DNA of 64,000 nucleotides from Rathayibacter sp. VKM Ac-2857 (GCF_013205025.1 NZ_JABMLE010000002.1:785775-849774); one strand, 5' to 3'. Shown: positions 8,432 to 16,820, counted from the stretch's first letter. Notes: generated by a model not told the origin, from the sequence alone. Numbers and translations: made by a program.

Positions 8432-8896
8432 ATGCCCCGACCCGTCCTCCTCGCGCTCCGCACCCTCCTGCTGGTGCTGCTGCTCGGCTGCGTGCTCGTG
8501 CAGCTCGCCGTCGGCCCGGTCGCCCGGGAGGCGCTCGACGGCGGGCCGGTCGACGCGGTGCTCGTCGCGGTCGTGGTCGCCGGGCTGCTCTGCGTCGAGG
8601 CCGTGCTGATCGCGGTCTGGCGGCTGCTCAGCCTGGTCCGCGACGACACGCTCTTCGCGGGCGACCACCGCTCCGACCTCTGGGTCGACCTCGCGATCGG
8701 CGCCTTCGTCTTCGGCGCGGTCCTCGCCGTCGTCGGCGCCGTCGCCTCGCTCACCGCGGTGCCCGCGCCCCTGCCCGCCCTCGCCTTCGGGCTCGTCGCC
8801 GTGGCGAGCGCCACGACCGCGCTCATCGTCGTGGTGATGCGGCGCCTGCTGCACCTCGCGGTGGAGCAGCGCAGCGAGCTCGCCGAGGTCGTCTGA
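8432..8896 (+). CDS. DUF2975 family membrane protein
   Basis: A 154-aa integral membrane protein with four hydrophobic segments (about residues 8-30, 42-65, 88-110 and 117-137) and a short cytoplasmic loop containing LVRDDTLFAGDHRSDLW. This matches the DUF2975 pattern (four helices and an F-x-x-D/N loop). Its stop codon overlaps the start of the next gene, an XRE-type regulator, which is the standard DUF2975 arrangement. Function unknown; such pairs are usually treated as membrane-linked regulatory modules. Confidence 0.75.
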   Translation: MPRPVLLALRTLLLVLLLGCVLVQLAVGPVAREALDGGPVDAVLVAVVVAGLLCVEAVLIAVWRLLSLVRDDTLFAGDHRSDLWVDLAIGAFVFGAVLAVVGAVASLTAVPAPLPALAFGLVAVASATTALIVVVMRRLLHLAVEQRSELAEVV

Positions 8897-9147
8897 TGGC
8901 GATCGTCCTGCACCTCGACGTCGAGCTCGCCAAGCGCAAGATGTCGGTGACCGACCTCGCCGCGGCGGTCGGCATCACCACCGCGAACATCTCGATCCTC
9001 AAGAACGGCCGCGCCAAGGCCGTCCGCTTCTCCACCCTCGACGCGATCTGCGCGGTCCTCGACTGCCAGCCCGGCGACATCCTCAGCCACGTCCCCGACG
9101 AGGAGGGGAGCGATGCCGTACTCGTCGGAAGCGATGCGGACGGCTGA
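8896..9147 (+). CDS. Small XRE/YozG-like helix-turn-helix regulator
   Basis: An 83-aa DNA-binding protein. Nearly all of it is one HTH domain: MSVTDLAAAVGITTANISIL is followed by the recognition-helix tail KNGRAKAVRFSTLDAIC and the CQPGDIL ending typical of YozG-type regulators. It is translationally coupled to the DUF2975 gene (TGATG overlap). It probably controls its own operon, possibly through the GTATCGA palindrome upstream of that gene. Confidence 0.85.
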   Translation: MAIVLHLDVELAKRKMSVTDLAAAVGITTANISILKNGRAKAVRFSTLDAICAVLDCQPGDILSHVPDEEGSDAVLVGSDADG

Positions 9148-9784
9148 TCGGAGGCTCCCGCCGGGCGAGCGGGTCCTGGCGGCGGGCGTCGTGCAGCTGG
9201 TGGTCGTCGTCGTCCTCGCCGTCCTCGGGCCGCTCGCGCCGACCTACGGGCTGCTCGGCGCCGACCGGGGGGAGGCGCTGTGGTGGGGCACGATCGTCCT
9301 CGGGGACACCGTGCCGACGGTCCTCGGGATCGAGCTGGTCCTCCTCGCGAGCGGCTGCCTCACCGCTCTCGTCGGCGTCTGCCTGCCGTGGACGCAGCGG
9401 ACTCCGTCGACGACCCGGAGCGTCGTTTCGGGCGTGGCCGGTCTGGCCCTGGCGATCTGCGTCGTGTGCTCCGTCTTCTTCTCGCTCGTCTTCGCTTTCA
9501 GCGCCTACCAGGTGCTCCCCGGCGCGAGCGGCTCGGGCTGCCGCCTCGTCGTGCGGGAGTCCGCTTTCCTCCTCCTGGCCGACGGCGCGATCGGCGTGCT
9601 CCGCCCCGGGTCGGCGGTCGTCGAGTGGCAGGAGGACTACTCCGCGGACGACGGCCACGCGCCGTTCAGCGCGGACGACTACGAGCTGCGGTGGAGCGGG
9701 GACGTGGCGCAGCTGCGGCTGGGGATGAAGCGGATCCAGCCCGTGTGGCTCGAGGGTGACGGCCTGCTCGACTGCTCGCGCTGA
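9113..9784 (+). CDS. Membrane protein with extracytoplasmic C-terminal domain
   Basis: A 223-aa hypothetical protein. Three or four membrane segments in residues 20-130 are followed by a soluble domain of about 90 aa with paired cysteines (SGCRLVV and the C-terminal LLDCSR). The start lies inside the HTH gene (35-bp overlap) but has its own GAGGGG site, so it belongs to the same operon. No family recognised. Confidence 0.6.
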   Translation: MPYSSEAMRTADRRLPPGERVLAAGVVQLVVVVVLAVLGPLAPTYGLLGADRGEALWWGTIVLGDTVPTVLGIELVLLASGCLTALVGVCLPWTQRTPSTTRSVVSGVAGLALAICVVCSVFFSLVFAFSAYQVLPGASGSGCRLVVRESAFLLLADGAIGVLRPGSAVVEWQEDYSADDGHAPFSADDYELRWSGDVAQLRLGMKRIQPVWLEGDGLLDCSR

Positions 9785-9920
9785 GAGCGCTCCCTCCAGA
9801 CCCCTCGAAGGGGGACATGGTGCGCGCTCGATCGTCTCGGCGCCGTAACAGCCGCGCAACACGAGGCTCCGAGACTGGGGAGGCTCCAAGCCCCCTCCCA
9901 CTCGATCCGAAGGTTGTCGC

Positions 9921-11861
9921 TTGTCCACCACCCCCTCGTTCCGGAGGGTCGCCCGACTCTCCGCCGCCACCGCCCTGTGCACCGGACTCGCACTCGGCAC
10001 CGCCCTCGCCGCCCCCGCGGCGCTCGGCGCGACCACTCCCCCCGTCGACGTGGCCGCCCCCGCGGTCGTCGACCTGAGCATCACCGACGCCCTGGCGCTC
10101 CTGCAGTCCGGCGCGACGACGTCCGTCGCCCTGACCCAGCGCTACCTCGACCGTATCGCGGCCTACGACGACCCCTACGGCGACCAGCCCGGACTCGCCG
10201 CCGTCATCCTGGCCAACCCGGACGCGCTCGCCACCGCGGCCGAGCTCGATGCCGAGCGCGCGGCCGGCTCGATCCGCGGACCGCTGCACGGCATCCCGAT
10301 CCTGGTGAAGGACAACTACGCCACATTCGACATGCCCACCACCGCGGGCAGCGCCTCCCTGCACACGTACCAGACGAAGCTCGACTCGACGGCCGTGCAG
10401 CGCCTGCGCGACGCCGGCGCGATCATCCTCGCGAAGACCAACATGGCCGAGTTCGCCTGGCACGGCACCTACACGCTCAGCTCCGAGCGCGGCCGGACCA
10501 ACAACCCCTACAACCAGGCGAACAGCGCCAGCGGCTCGAGCGGAGGCACCGGCGCGGCCGTCGCCGCCGGCTACGCTCCCGCGGGCCTCGGCACCGACAC
10601 CTGCGGCTCGATCGTCGGACCGAGCGCGCACCAGAGCCTCGTCGGCTACCGGCCGACCATGGGCCTGACCAGCGTCACGGGCATCGTCCCGCTGTCGCCG
10701 CGCCAGGACGTGTCGGGCCCGATGACGACGACCGTCACCGACGCGGCCCTGCTGATGGAGGTGCTGGCCGGCTACGACCCGACCGACCCGCTGACCGTCA
10801 TCGCGGACCAGCAGGACAGCTCGACCTACGTCGAGGGGCTCAGCGACACCGCGCTCGAGGGCAAGCGCATCGGCTACGTGCAGTGGGACTACGAGGAGGA
10901 CCCGGCCCGCCCGGGCCTCGCCGAGACCATTGGACTCGTCGACCAGGCCGTCCGCGATCTGGCGGCGCAGGGCGCCGAGATCGTGCCGGTGCCGACCTTC
11001 ACCCGCGAGTTCGTGTCGGAGACGCTCGTCAGCGGCGGCTACCTCGACATGCGCCCGAGCATCGACAAGTTCTTCGCGGACACCGACGCGACCTGGCCCG
11101 AGGGCCTCGCCGGACTGACGGAACCGGCCGACGCGCTGACCTTCTCGGACGTCATGGCGGACGGGAAGACCTCGCTGCTGCCCGGCGACGTGGACTTCTT
11201 CAACAGCAACGCGGACATCCCGAACCCCGAGTACGACGCGGCGATCGCGGCCCAGGACGCGGGCAAGCTCGCGATGGACCAGTTCTTCCTCGACAACGAC
11301 CTCGACGCCCTGGCGATGCCGACCAGCGCGACGGCGGCGACCCCCGACTGGGCGGGCACGACGTTCTGCGACGTCGGCGCGAACACCGGGGTGCCGACGG
11401 TCTCGCTGCCCGCGGGCTTCACCTCGACCGGGACGGCCGCCGGCCTCGAGCTGGCCGCCCCGCGTAGCCAAGACGCAGCGCTGCTGGCGATGTCGTACGA
11501 CTACGAGCAGGCGACACTGAACCGCGTCGCCCCGGCGTCGACCCCGGAGCTGGCCGCCGCGCCGACTCCGGAGCCGACGGCCACGCCGACCGCGCCGCCG
11601 GTCGGGCCGACGGCGGAGCCCACCGTGGCGCCGACTGCTGAGCCGACCGTGGCGCCGACCGCTGTGCCGACCGCGACCGCCGGGCCCGTCGCTCCGGCGC
11701 CGACCGCAACGCCGAAGCCCACGGCGAAGCCCTCCGCATCGCTCGCGCACACCGGCGCCGAGGGCACGACGGGCCTGGCCGCGCTGGCCTTCGCCCTGAT
11801 CGCCGGCGGCGCGGGCGCTCTCGCGCTCACCGCGACGCGCAGGCGCACCGCCCAGAAGTAA
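9921..11861 (+). CDS. Secreted, sortase-anchored amidase (amidase signature family)
   Basis: A 646-aa amide hydrolase. Signal peptide at residues 1-36, then an amidase-signature domain of about 460 aa with the catalytic lysine in ILVKDNYAT and the serine/glycine motif SGSSGGTGAAVA followed by DTCGSIVGPS (usually DTGGSIR; a cysteine replaces one glycine here). A Pro/Thr-rich spacer with VAPTAEPT repeats follows. The C-terminus is LAHTG, a hydrophobic segment and a basic tail, the class E sortase (LAxTG) sorting signal. It is therefore surface-attached. Start is TTG. The natural substrate cannot be read from sequence. Confidence 0.85.
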   Translation: MSTTPSFRRVARLSAATALCTGLALGTALAAPAALGATTPPVDVAAPAVVDLSITDALALLQSGATTSVALTQRYLDRIAAYDDPYGDQPGLAAVILANPDALATAAELDAERAAGSIRGPLHGIPILVKDNYATFDMPTTAGSASLHTYQTKLDSTAVQRLRDAGAIILAKTNMAEFAWHGTYTLSSERGRTNNPYNQANSASGSSGGTGAAVAAGYAPAGLGTDTCGSIVGPSAHQSLVGYRPTMGLTSVTGIVPLSPRQDVSGPMTTTVTDAALLMEVLAGYDPTDPLTVIADQQDSSTYVEGLSDTALEGKRIGYVQWDYEEDPARPGLAETIGLVDQAVRDLAAQGAEIVPVPTFTREFVSETLVSGGYLDMRPSIDKFFADTDATWPEGLAGLTEPADALTFSDVMADGKTSLLPGDVDFFNSNADIPNPEYDAAIAAQDAGKLAMDQFFLDNDLDALAMPTSATAATPDWAGTTFCDVGANTGVPTVSLPAGFTSTGTAAGLELAAPRSQDAALLAMSYDYEQATLNRVAPASTPELAAAPTPEPTATPTAPPVGPTAEPTVAPTAEPTVAPTAVPTATAGPVAPAPTATPKPTAKPSASLAHTGAEGTTGLAALAFALIAGGAGALALTATRRRTAQK

Positions 11862-11875
11862 CCACCGCACGGCAG

Positions 11876-11905
11876 GCGGGGTCGGCGGAGTTCCGCCGGC
11901 CCCGC
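11876..11905 (+). terminator. Hairpin terminator after the amidase gene
   Basis: A 13-bp stem with one G-U pair (GCGGGGTCGGCGG / CCGCCGGCCCCGC) and a 4-nt loop begins 14 nt after the stop. The following bases are TTCC, only weakly U-rich. Confidence 0.6.
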
Positions 11906-11919
11906 TTCCGCGTGCCCGG

Positions 11920-11991
11920 CCGCACAACATCAGCTGGGAGCACGTCTCATCGCCGATGAGCGATGAGGCCCACTCTCAGCTGATGTTGCGG
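11920..11991. repeat. Second long hairpin of the 'ACATCAGCTGAGA' family
   Basis: The outer arms CGCACAACATCAGCTGGGAG and CTCTCAGCTGATGTTGCGG pair almost fully. A separate inner stem (CTCATCGC / GCGATGAG) closes the middle. The outer arms match the hairpin at 7199-7272, while the loop is unrelated. Confidence 0.7.
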
Positions 11992-12018
11992 AGAGCTTCC
12001 GTGGCTCGGGCGGCGCTC

Positions 12019-12244
12019 CATGCTGATCGAGTGGCCCGCGCAGCGGGCGTATCGAGATCCACCCGCCCGCAGAGCCACCCTGCTGGGGACGCCGGGTCTC
12101 GATACACCGCTGCGCGGCTACTCGACCAGCAAAGATCTGCGGGCGTCCCTCCAGGTGACGCAACCATCGGACGCCGACACGGCCGAGACCGGCGTCGCCC
12201 ATGCTGATCGAGTAGCCCGCCCTGCGGGCGTATCGAGATCCACC
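12019..12244. repeat. Hairpin-repeat cluster B (three copies)
   Basis: Copies at 12019-12063 (stem CCCGCGCAGCGGG), about 12093-12131 in the reverse orientation (stem CCGCTGCGCGG) and 12200-12244 (stem CCCGCCCTGCGGG). They fill the 417-bp space between the amidase gene and the convergent membrane-protein gene, together with the terminator and long hairpin. No gene is visible there. Confidence 0.75.
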
Positions 12245-12278
12245 ACCGCCAGAAGTCGAGTCAGCAGACCCCGCACCC

Positions 12279-13394
12279 TCAGGCCGCCACCGCGACCGGC
12301 TGCATCCGGGCCCGCGGCGCCCAGCCGAGCGCGATCGCCGCGACCGCGAACGAGAGCTGCCCCACCCACGGCAGCACCGCCGACACGACCGACGCGTCGC
12401 CGCCGCTGGTCGCGAAGGAGTCGGCGATCGACATCCCGATGCCGAAGCCCGTGAAGAAGCGGAAGAAGATCGCCGCGCCGACGAGCGAGAGCATCACGAT
12501 GACGAGCCGCCTCGGAGTCAGGGCGTCGCCGACGCGGTGCACGGCGAGCGCCGCCACCAGCAGCGCGGGCACCGTCCAGAAGGCCGCCCAGATCGCGGTC
12601 GCCACCAGCGTCCCCGTGAGCGAGAAGCCGTCGCGCTCGGCCAGCAGCCGGTAGATCGTGGCGAGGTCCGTGCCCGGCACCTTGGTGAGCGGGTTCCAGA
12701 CCAGCAGGTCGACCCCGCCGACCACGACCACCGCGACCACCAGCGCCGCCCCGCCCAGTGCGATCGGCACTCGCTGCGCCCGCGACGAGCTCCGGTACTC
12801 CCACGCGATCGGCCGCGTCCCGCCGATCACCGCGACCCCCGTCGCCAGCCCAGCGCTCGACACCAGAAAGCCGAGCAACGGCAGCCACCACGGCGCCCCC
12901 GGCACCAGCACGCCGCCCGCCACCATCGCCGGCCCCGCGATCGCCGCGAGCAGCGACACCCGCGCCGTCCGGGTCTCGGCGGCTCGCGCCGCCCCCGCCA
13001 TGTGCGCCGCGCCGACCAGCCCGACGACGAGCGCCAGCCCGATCAGCACCCGACCGGTCGCCTGCATCACCGTGAGCACCCCCGCGGAGACCCCCTCCTG
13101 CACCACTCCCCCGCCGGTCAGATACCCGCCGATCAGGATCACCGCGGCCGCCGTGAGCAGCCCGAGCCCGCGTCGCGCCAGCCGCCGCGGCCGGAGGAAC
13201 CGCGGCTCCCCCGAGTGCACCGGCAGCGCGCGATCGAGCGTGGCGCTGAGCACGAGCGCGCCGAGCACGACGTCGCGGCGCCGCAGCCCCGCCTCGCCAG
13301 CGCCGGCGACGTCGGCCCGCCACTCCTCGAGGTAGCGCTCGCGGGCGAGCGGAGGGAGGAGCAGGGCCAGGATCCGCAGCAGCAGGTCGATCAC
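12279..13394 (-). CDS. Multi-pass membrane protein co-transcribed with PadR regulator
   Basis: A 371-aa hydrophobic protein of about 8-9 membrane segments. It begins with a short cytoplasmic LARERYLEEWRADVAGAGE motif, typical of PadR-linked membrane proteins of actinobacteria. No transporter signature is recognised. The GTG start at 13394 overlaps the PadR stop by 4 bp (GTGA), so the two are co-translated. Probably the main target of that PadR repressor. Confidence 0.65.
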   Translation of the reverse strand: MIDLLLRILALLLPPLARERYLEEWRADVAGAGEAGLRRRDVVLGALVLSATLDRALPVHSGEPRFLRPRRLARRGLGLLTAAAVILIGGYLTGGGVVQEGVSAGVLTVMQATGRVLIGLALVVGLVGAAHMAGAARAAETRTARVSLLAAIAGPAMVAGGVLVPGAPWWLPLLGFLVSSAGLATGVAVIGGTRPIAWEYRSSSRAQRVPIALGGAALVVAVVVVGGVDLLVWNPLTKVPGTDLATIYRLLAERDGFSLTGTLVATAIWAAFWTVPALLVAALAVHRVGDALTPRRLVIVMLSLVGAAIFFRFFTGFGIGMSIADSFATSGGDASVVSAVLPWVGQLSFAVAAIALGWAPRARMQPVAVAA

Positions 13395-13711
13395 GCGCGG
13401 GCCTCCGCTCCGGAGAGCCGGACCGGCCGGGCGGCGACCGCCTCGAACCGCGCCACGGCGCTCGTCGCCGCCTCCGCCCCGTCGCTCGTCAGCTCGTAGA
13501 GCCGGCGCCGCGGACCGCTGCGCTCCGTGTCCGCCTCCCATGCCGACGACACCCAGCCGGCCCCCTCGAGCCGCTCCAGGATCGGGTACACACTGCCCGC
13601 CGGACGCCCCGTGGACTTGATGACGAGCATCCCCCAGGTCGGCCCGGTGGCGTCGAGGAGCGCACGGAGCACGTCCGCGGTCGCGGCGGTCATGCGGCTG
13701 AGCGGAGTCAT
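13391..13711 (-). CDS. PadR family transcriptional regulator
   Basis: A 106-aa winged-helix repressor of the short PadR-s2 type. The DNA-binding core runs through TADVLRALLDATG, GRPAGSVYPILERLEGAGWV and the wing SGPRRRLYELTSDGAEA. The long C-terminal dimer helix of larger PadR proteins is absent. It sits first in a two-gene operon and probably represses it through the CCTAT/ATAGG site just upstream. Confidence 0.88.
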   Translation of the reverse strand: MTPLSRMTAATADVLRALLDATGPTWGMLVIKSTGRPAGSVYPILERLEGAGWVSSAWEADTERSGPRRRLYELTSDGAEAATSAVARFEAVAARPVRLSGAEARA

Positions 13712-13723
13712 GCGGCGAGGCTA

Positions 13724-13739
13724 CCTATATAGAGATAGG
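13724..13739. promoter_or_regulatory. Candidate PadR operator
   Basis: An AT-rich inverted repeat, CCTAT-N6-ATAGG, begins 13 nt upstream of the padR-like start codon, in otherwise GC-rich sequence. It overlaps where the promoter should lie. PadR proteins commonly autoregulate through such palindromes; binding is inferred. Confidence 0.45.
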
Positions 13740-13771
13740 CAGGTCAACCGCGCGGCTGCGATACTCGCGGC

Positions 13772-14425
13772 ATGACCGCCTACAACCCCGCCGTGTATCC
13801 CGAGCCCACCCCCGGCACCGGCCCGCAGCCCCCGAAGACCGGCAACGGCCTCGGGCTCGCCTCGCTGATCATCGGCATCGTCGCGCTGGTCGGCGCCGTC
13901 ATCCCGATCGTCAACTACGTCTCGGGCTTCGTCGCCTTCGTCGGCCTGGTGCTCGGCGTCATCGCGCTGTTCCTCAAGGGCAGGAAGAAGGGCACGGCCA
14001 TCGCCGGCACGATCCTGAACGCCGTGGCGATCGTGCTCGCGATCATCCTGGCGATCGTCTACACCGCCGGCTTCGCGAGCGGCATCTCGAACGCCATCGC
14101 GACGGCGCAGGCCTCGGCCACCTCCGGGACTCCCCAGGCCCTGGTGTACGAGGTGACCGGCGCCGGCACGGACACATCGATCGTCTACTCCACCCTCGAC
14201 GGCGCGAACTCCGGCGTCGAGCAGGCCGCCGCCCAGCCCCTCCCCTTCACTAAGGAGCTGCAGGTCGACAGCACCGCCTTCCAGGCGTTCTCCGTCACCG
14301 CGACGAACGGCGCCGACGACGAGGGCGACATCACCTGCCGCATCACCCTGGACGGCGAGGTCCTCGCCGAGGAGACCAGCACCGGCGCCTTCGCCTCGGC
14401 CGTCTGCATCGCGACCCCGCAGTAG
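13772..14425 (+). CDS. DUF4190 membrane protein with MmpS-like C-terminal domain
   Basis: A 217-aa protein. Proline-rich N-terminus (residues 1-25), two membrane segments around FLKGRKKGTAIAG that fit DUF4190, then an exported domain of about 110 aa (YEVTGAGTDTSIVYSTLDGA ... DITCRITLDGEVL). The exported domain has the beta-sandwich pattern and two cysteines of MmpS-type domains. Probably surface-exposed; role unknown. Divergent from the PadR operon and directly upstream of the PD-(D/E)XK-like gene, with 2 bp between. Confidence 0.65.
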   Translation: MTAYNPAVYPEPTPGTGPQPPKTGNGLGLASLIIGIVALVGAVIPIVNYVSGFVAFVGLVLGVIALFLKGRKKGTAIAGTILNAVAIVLAIILAIVYTAGFASGISNAIATAQASATSGTPQALVYEVTGAGTDTSIVYSTLDGANSGVEQAAAQPLPFTKELQVDSTAFQAFSVTATNGADDEGDITCRITLDGEVLAEETSTGAFASAVCIATPQ

Positions 14426-14427
14426 CC

Positions 14428-14997
14428 GTGTCGTCCGAGCCGTTCGAGCAGCCCGCCGCCGCGGCGGGGCTGCGCGGCGACGAGGCGTTCGTCGGGATCG
14501 ACGCGCGGGTCCTCGACTTCTGGCGCTTCGCGATGAGCGACCTCCGGATGAACAACACCCGCGGCTACCTCGCGGAGTTCCTGGTCGCGAGAGCCCTCGG
14601 TCTCCAGGACGTCCGCCGCGTGGAGTGGGAGGCGTACGACCTGCTCTTCGAGGGCATCACCATCGAGGTGAAGTCGTCCGCCCGACTGCAGGCCTGGCCG
14701 CAGCAGCGGCACAGCCGGTTGTCGTTCAGCGGGCTGCGCACTGGTCCGAGGGGCTTCCGGACTCTGAATGCGGACGTGTACGTGTTCTGCACGCAGACGT
14801 CCCTCCAGCACTCCGAGTACGACCCGCTCGATCTGGCCGCGTGGACCTTCCACGTCGTCTCCCGGACGGCGCTCGATGCTGCCGCCGGCGACTCGATCGG
14901 TCTCGCAGGAGTAGAGAAGGTCTCGCAAGGCGCGACGCCCTGGGCAGGGCTCGCCGATGCCGTCCGCGACGCTCACCGAGCATCCCCGGAGCGCTGA
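14428..14997 (+). CDS. PD-(D/E)XK-like nuclease domain protein
   Basis: A 189-aa soluble protein. It shows the core nuclease-fold motif series: GYLAEFLVARALG (helix with glutamate), EAYDLLFEG (the aspartate) and ITIEVKSSARLQAW (the E-x-K strand). All three catalytic positions are present. No DNA-binding domain is visible. It starts at GTG 2 bp after the DUF4190 gene and precedes the exonuclease/BRCT gene, so it may work in nucleic-acid processing. Many such single-domain proteins remain unassigned. Confidence 0.6.
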   Translation: MSSEPFEQPAAAAGLRGDEAFVGIDARVLDFWRFAMSDLRMNNTRGYLAEFLVARALGLQDVRRVEWEAYDLLFEGITIEVKSSARLQAWPQQRHSRLSFSGLRTGPRGFRTLNADVYVFCTQTSLQHSEYDPLDLAAWTFHVVSRTALDAAAGDSIGLAGVEKVSQGATPWAGLADAVRDAHRASPER

Positions 14998-15141
14998 CCC
15001 GGCCCCGCCGGGATCCGAGGCACTCTGAACAGGCACGATGCCGGTCCTTCCGGATGCTCCGAGTAGAAGTGCTCTCCCGTCTCCAGGACGCGCGTCGCTG
15101 TCTGCCAGCATGAAGACCTGCGCTCGACGAGGGGGACATCT

Positions 15142-16728
15142 GTGGGGATCGTGAAGTGGCTTCTGAGCCTGTTGGAGTCTGGGCCGACGCCCGAGAAGCC
15201 GGTGAGGACGACGAGCGCAGGGGTTCCCGCCTTCGCCGTCATCGACGTCGAGACGACGGGCCTGTCCCCCCGCCAGGATCGCATCCTCGAACTCGCGATC
15301 GTCCGCACCGATGCAGCCGGAGTGGTCGTCGACGAATGGGTCTCCCGGTTCGACCCGGAAGGACCGGTCGGCGCCACGCACATCCACGGCATCCGGGCAT
15401 CGGACGTCGCCGGCGCGCCGCTCTTCCGCGACCTCGCTCCGACCATCGCCGCCGCTCTCGGCGGAGTCACGATCGTCGCCCACAACGCGAAGTTCGACAC
15501 GGCCTTCCTCCGCGAGGAGTTCCAGGCGGCGGGATGGGCGGTCCCCACTCTGTCGACCTTCTGCACCATGGACGGGAGCCACCACTACCTCCCGGACCTT
15601 CAGCGCCGACGCCTCGCAGACTGCTGCTGGGGTGCCGGCGTCGAACTGGTCGACGCCCACTCGGCGCTCGGCGACGCTCGCGCCACGGCAGCACTGCTCC
15701 GCAGCTACCTCACCGCCGATCGTCGTCGCCCGCACCCGACTCTGGCCGCACTTCCGCGCACTCCGCTCTGGCCGAGCGCGCCGTCCCGAGCCGCCGTCTC
15801 GCGGCACCGCACCACCGGATCGCGGACGAGCGCTCCCGTCCGCATCACGCCGAAGCGCCCGGAGCAGCAGCCCCTCGTGCAGCAGCTGACGAACGTCGGC
15901 CTTCTCGAGCTCATCGACGAGGGCGCGCCGGTCGGAACGATCGCCTACCTCGAGCTGCTGCTCGACTGCCTCACCGACGGCGACCTCTCGGTGTCGGAGG
16001 CGTCCGCCCTCGACGAGCTGACCCGGACTTTCGGCCTCTCCGCGGCGGACGTCGCATCCGCCCACACGGCGTTCCTGCAGGCGCTCGCGCACCGAGCACT
16101 CGACGACGGCCGGGTGTCGCAGTCGGAACGGCAGCAGCTCCTGGCCCTCGCCGCCCTGCTGTCCGTCCCCGCGAACTCGGTCAAGACCCTCATCGAGCGC
16201 GCGGACGCCGCGCGCATCGCCCGGCTGAGCGCCGGACTCGGGCCGCTGCCCCGGATCTGGTCGCACGGCGCTCCCCTCCACGTCGGCGACCGCGTCGCCT
16301 TCACCGGCTGCGACGAGCGTCAGCGCGAGAAGCTGGAACGACGCGCCGAGCAGCTCGGGGTCCGCGTGCTGGGGAACGTCTCCCGCCTGACGGCCGTCCT
16401 CGTGGCGGACGGCTCCTTCTCGGGCGGCAAGCACGAGCGCGCGCTCGAGCACGGCACCCGGATCGTCCATCCGGACACCTTCGAGATCCTCCTCGAGCAC
16501 CTGCAGCCGGCCCGCTCGTCCGCCGAGCCGGAGCGGCGCTCGACGCCTGCTGCGCCGCGCTCCCGGCCCGCCGAAGTGATCGTCGCCGTGCCGTCCCCGA
16601 CGCCATCGACGGCGTCCCCCTCCGAGATCCGCAGCTGGGCGCTGGCGAACGGCCACGAGGTCGGCGTTCGCGGGCGGCTTCCGAAGGACGTGGTCGCGGC
16701 GTTCGAGGCAGCGCGCCCGAGGCTCTAG
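15142..16728 (+). CDS. DEDDh exonuclease - TerB-like - BRCT - Lsr2-type fusion protein
   Basis: A 528-aa multidomain protein. Residues 30-190 form a DnaQ-like 3'-5' exonuclease with all acidic motifs (AVIDVETTG, HNAKFDTAFL, DAHSALGDA). About 240-340 is an all-helical acidic domain resembling TerB. About 370-450 is a BRCT domain as in DNA ligase (VAFTGCDERQREKLERRAEQ). The last 35 residues match the C-terminal DNA-binding domain of Lsr2 (IRSWALANGHEVGVRGRLP), including the RGR that enters the minor groove of AT-rich DNA. GTG start with a GAGGGGG site. Likely a DNA-damage or foreign-DNA processing enzyme; the role is inferred. Confidence 0.8.
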   Translation: MGIVKWLLSLLESGPTPEKPVRTTSAGVPAFAVIDVETTGLSPRQDRILELAIVRTDAAGVVVDEWVSRFDPEGPVGATHIHGIRASDVAGAPLFRDLAPTIAAALGGVTIVAHNAKFDTAFLREEFQAAGWAVPTLSTFCTMDGSHHYLPDLQRRRLADCCWGAGVELVDAHSALGDARATAALLRSYLTADRRRPHPTLAALPRTPLWPSAPSRAAVSRHRTTGSRTSAPVRITPKRPEQQPLVQQLTNVGLLELIDEGAPVGTIAYLELLLDCLTDGDLSVSEASALDELTRTFGLSAADVASAHTAFLQALAHRALDDGRVSQSERQQLLALAALLSVPANSVKTLIERADAARIARLSAGLGPLPRIWSHGAPLHVGDRVAFTGCDERQREKLERRAEQLGVRVLGNVSRLTAVLVADGSFSGGKHERALEHGTRIVHPDTFEILLEHLQPARSSAEPERRSTPAAPRSRPAEVIVAVPSPTPSTASPSEIRSWALANGHEVGVRGRLPKDVVAAFEAARPRL

Positions 16729-16749
16729 ACCTCACCGGGCTCGCCAGCG

Positions 16750-16820
16750 ACGCGACGGCGGGATTCGAACCCGCGTCAGCGGTGTTGCAGACCGCTCCCT
16801 GGCCTCTCGGGCACGCCGCG
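16750..16820 (-). tRNA. tRNA-Cys (GCA anticodon)
   Basis: A 71-nt cloverleaf without encoded CCA. Acceptor arms CGCGGCG / CGTCGCG pair with one G-U, the D-stem is CCC/GGG, the anticodon stem GCGGT/ACCGC encloses loop CTGCAAC, and the T-arm is GCGGG-TTCGAAT-CCCGC. U73 is the expected discriminator for cysteine. The first pair is C-G, not the usual G-C. Confidence 0.93.
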
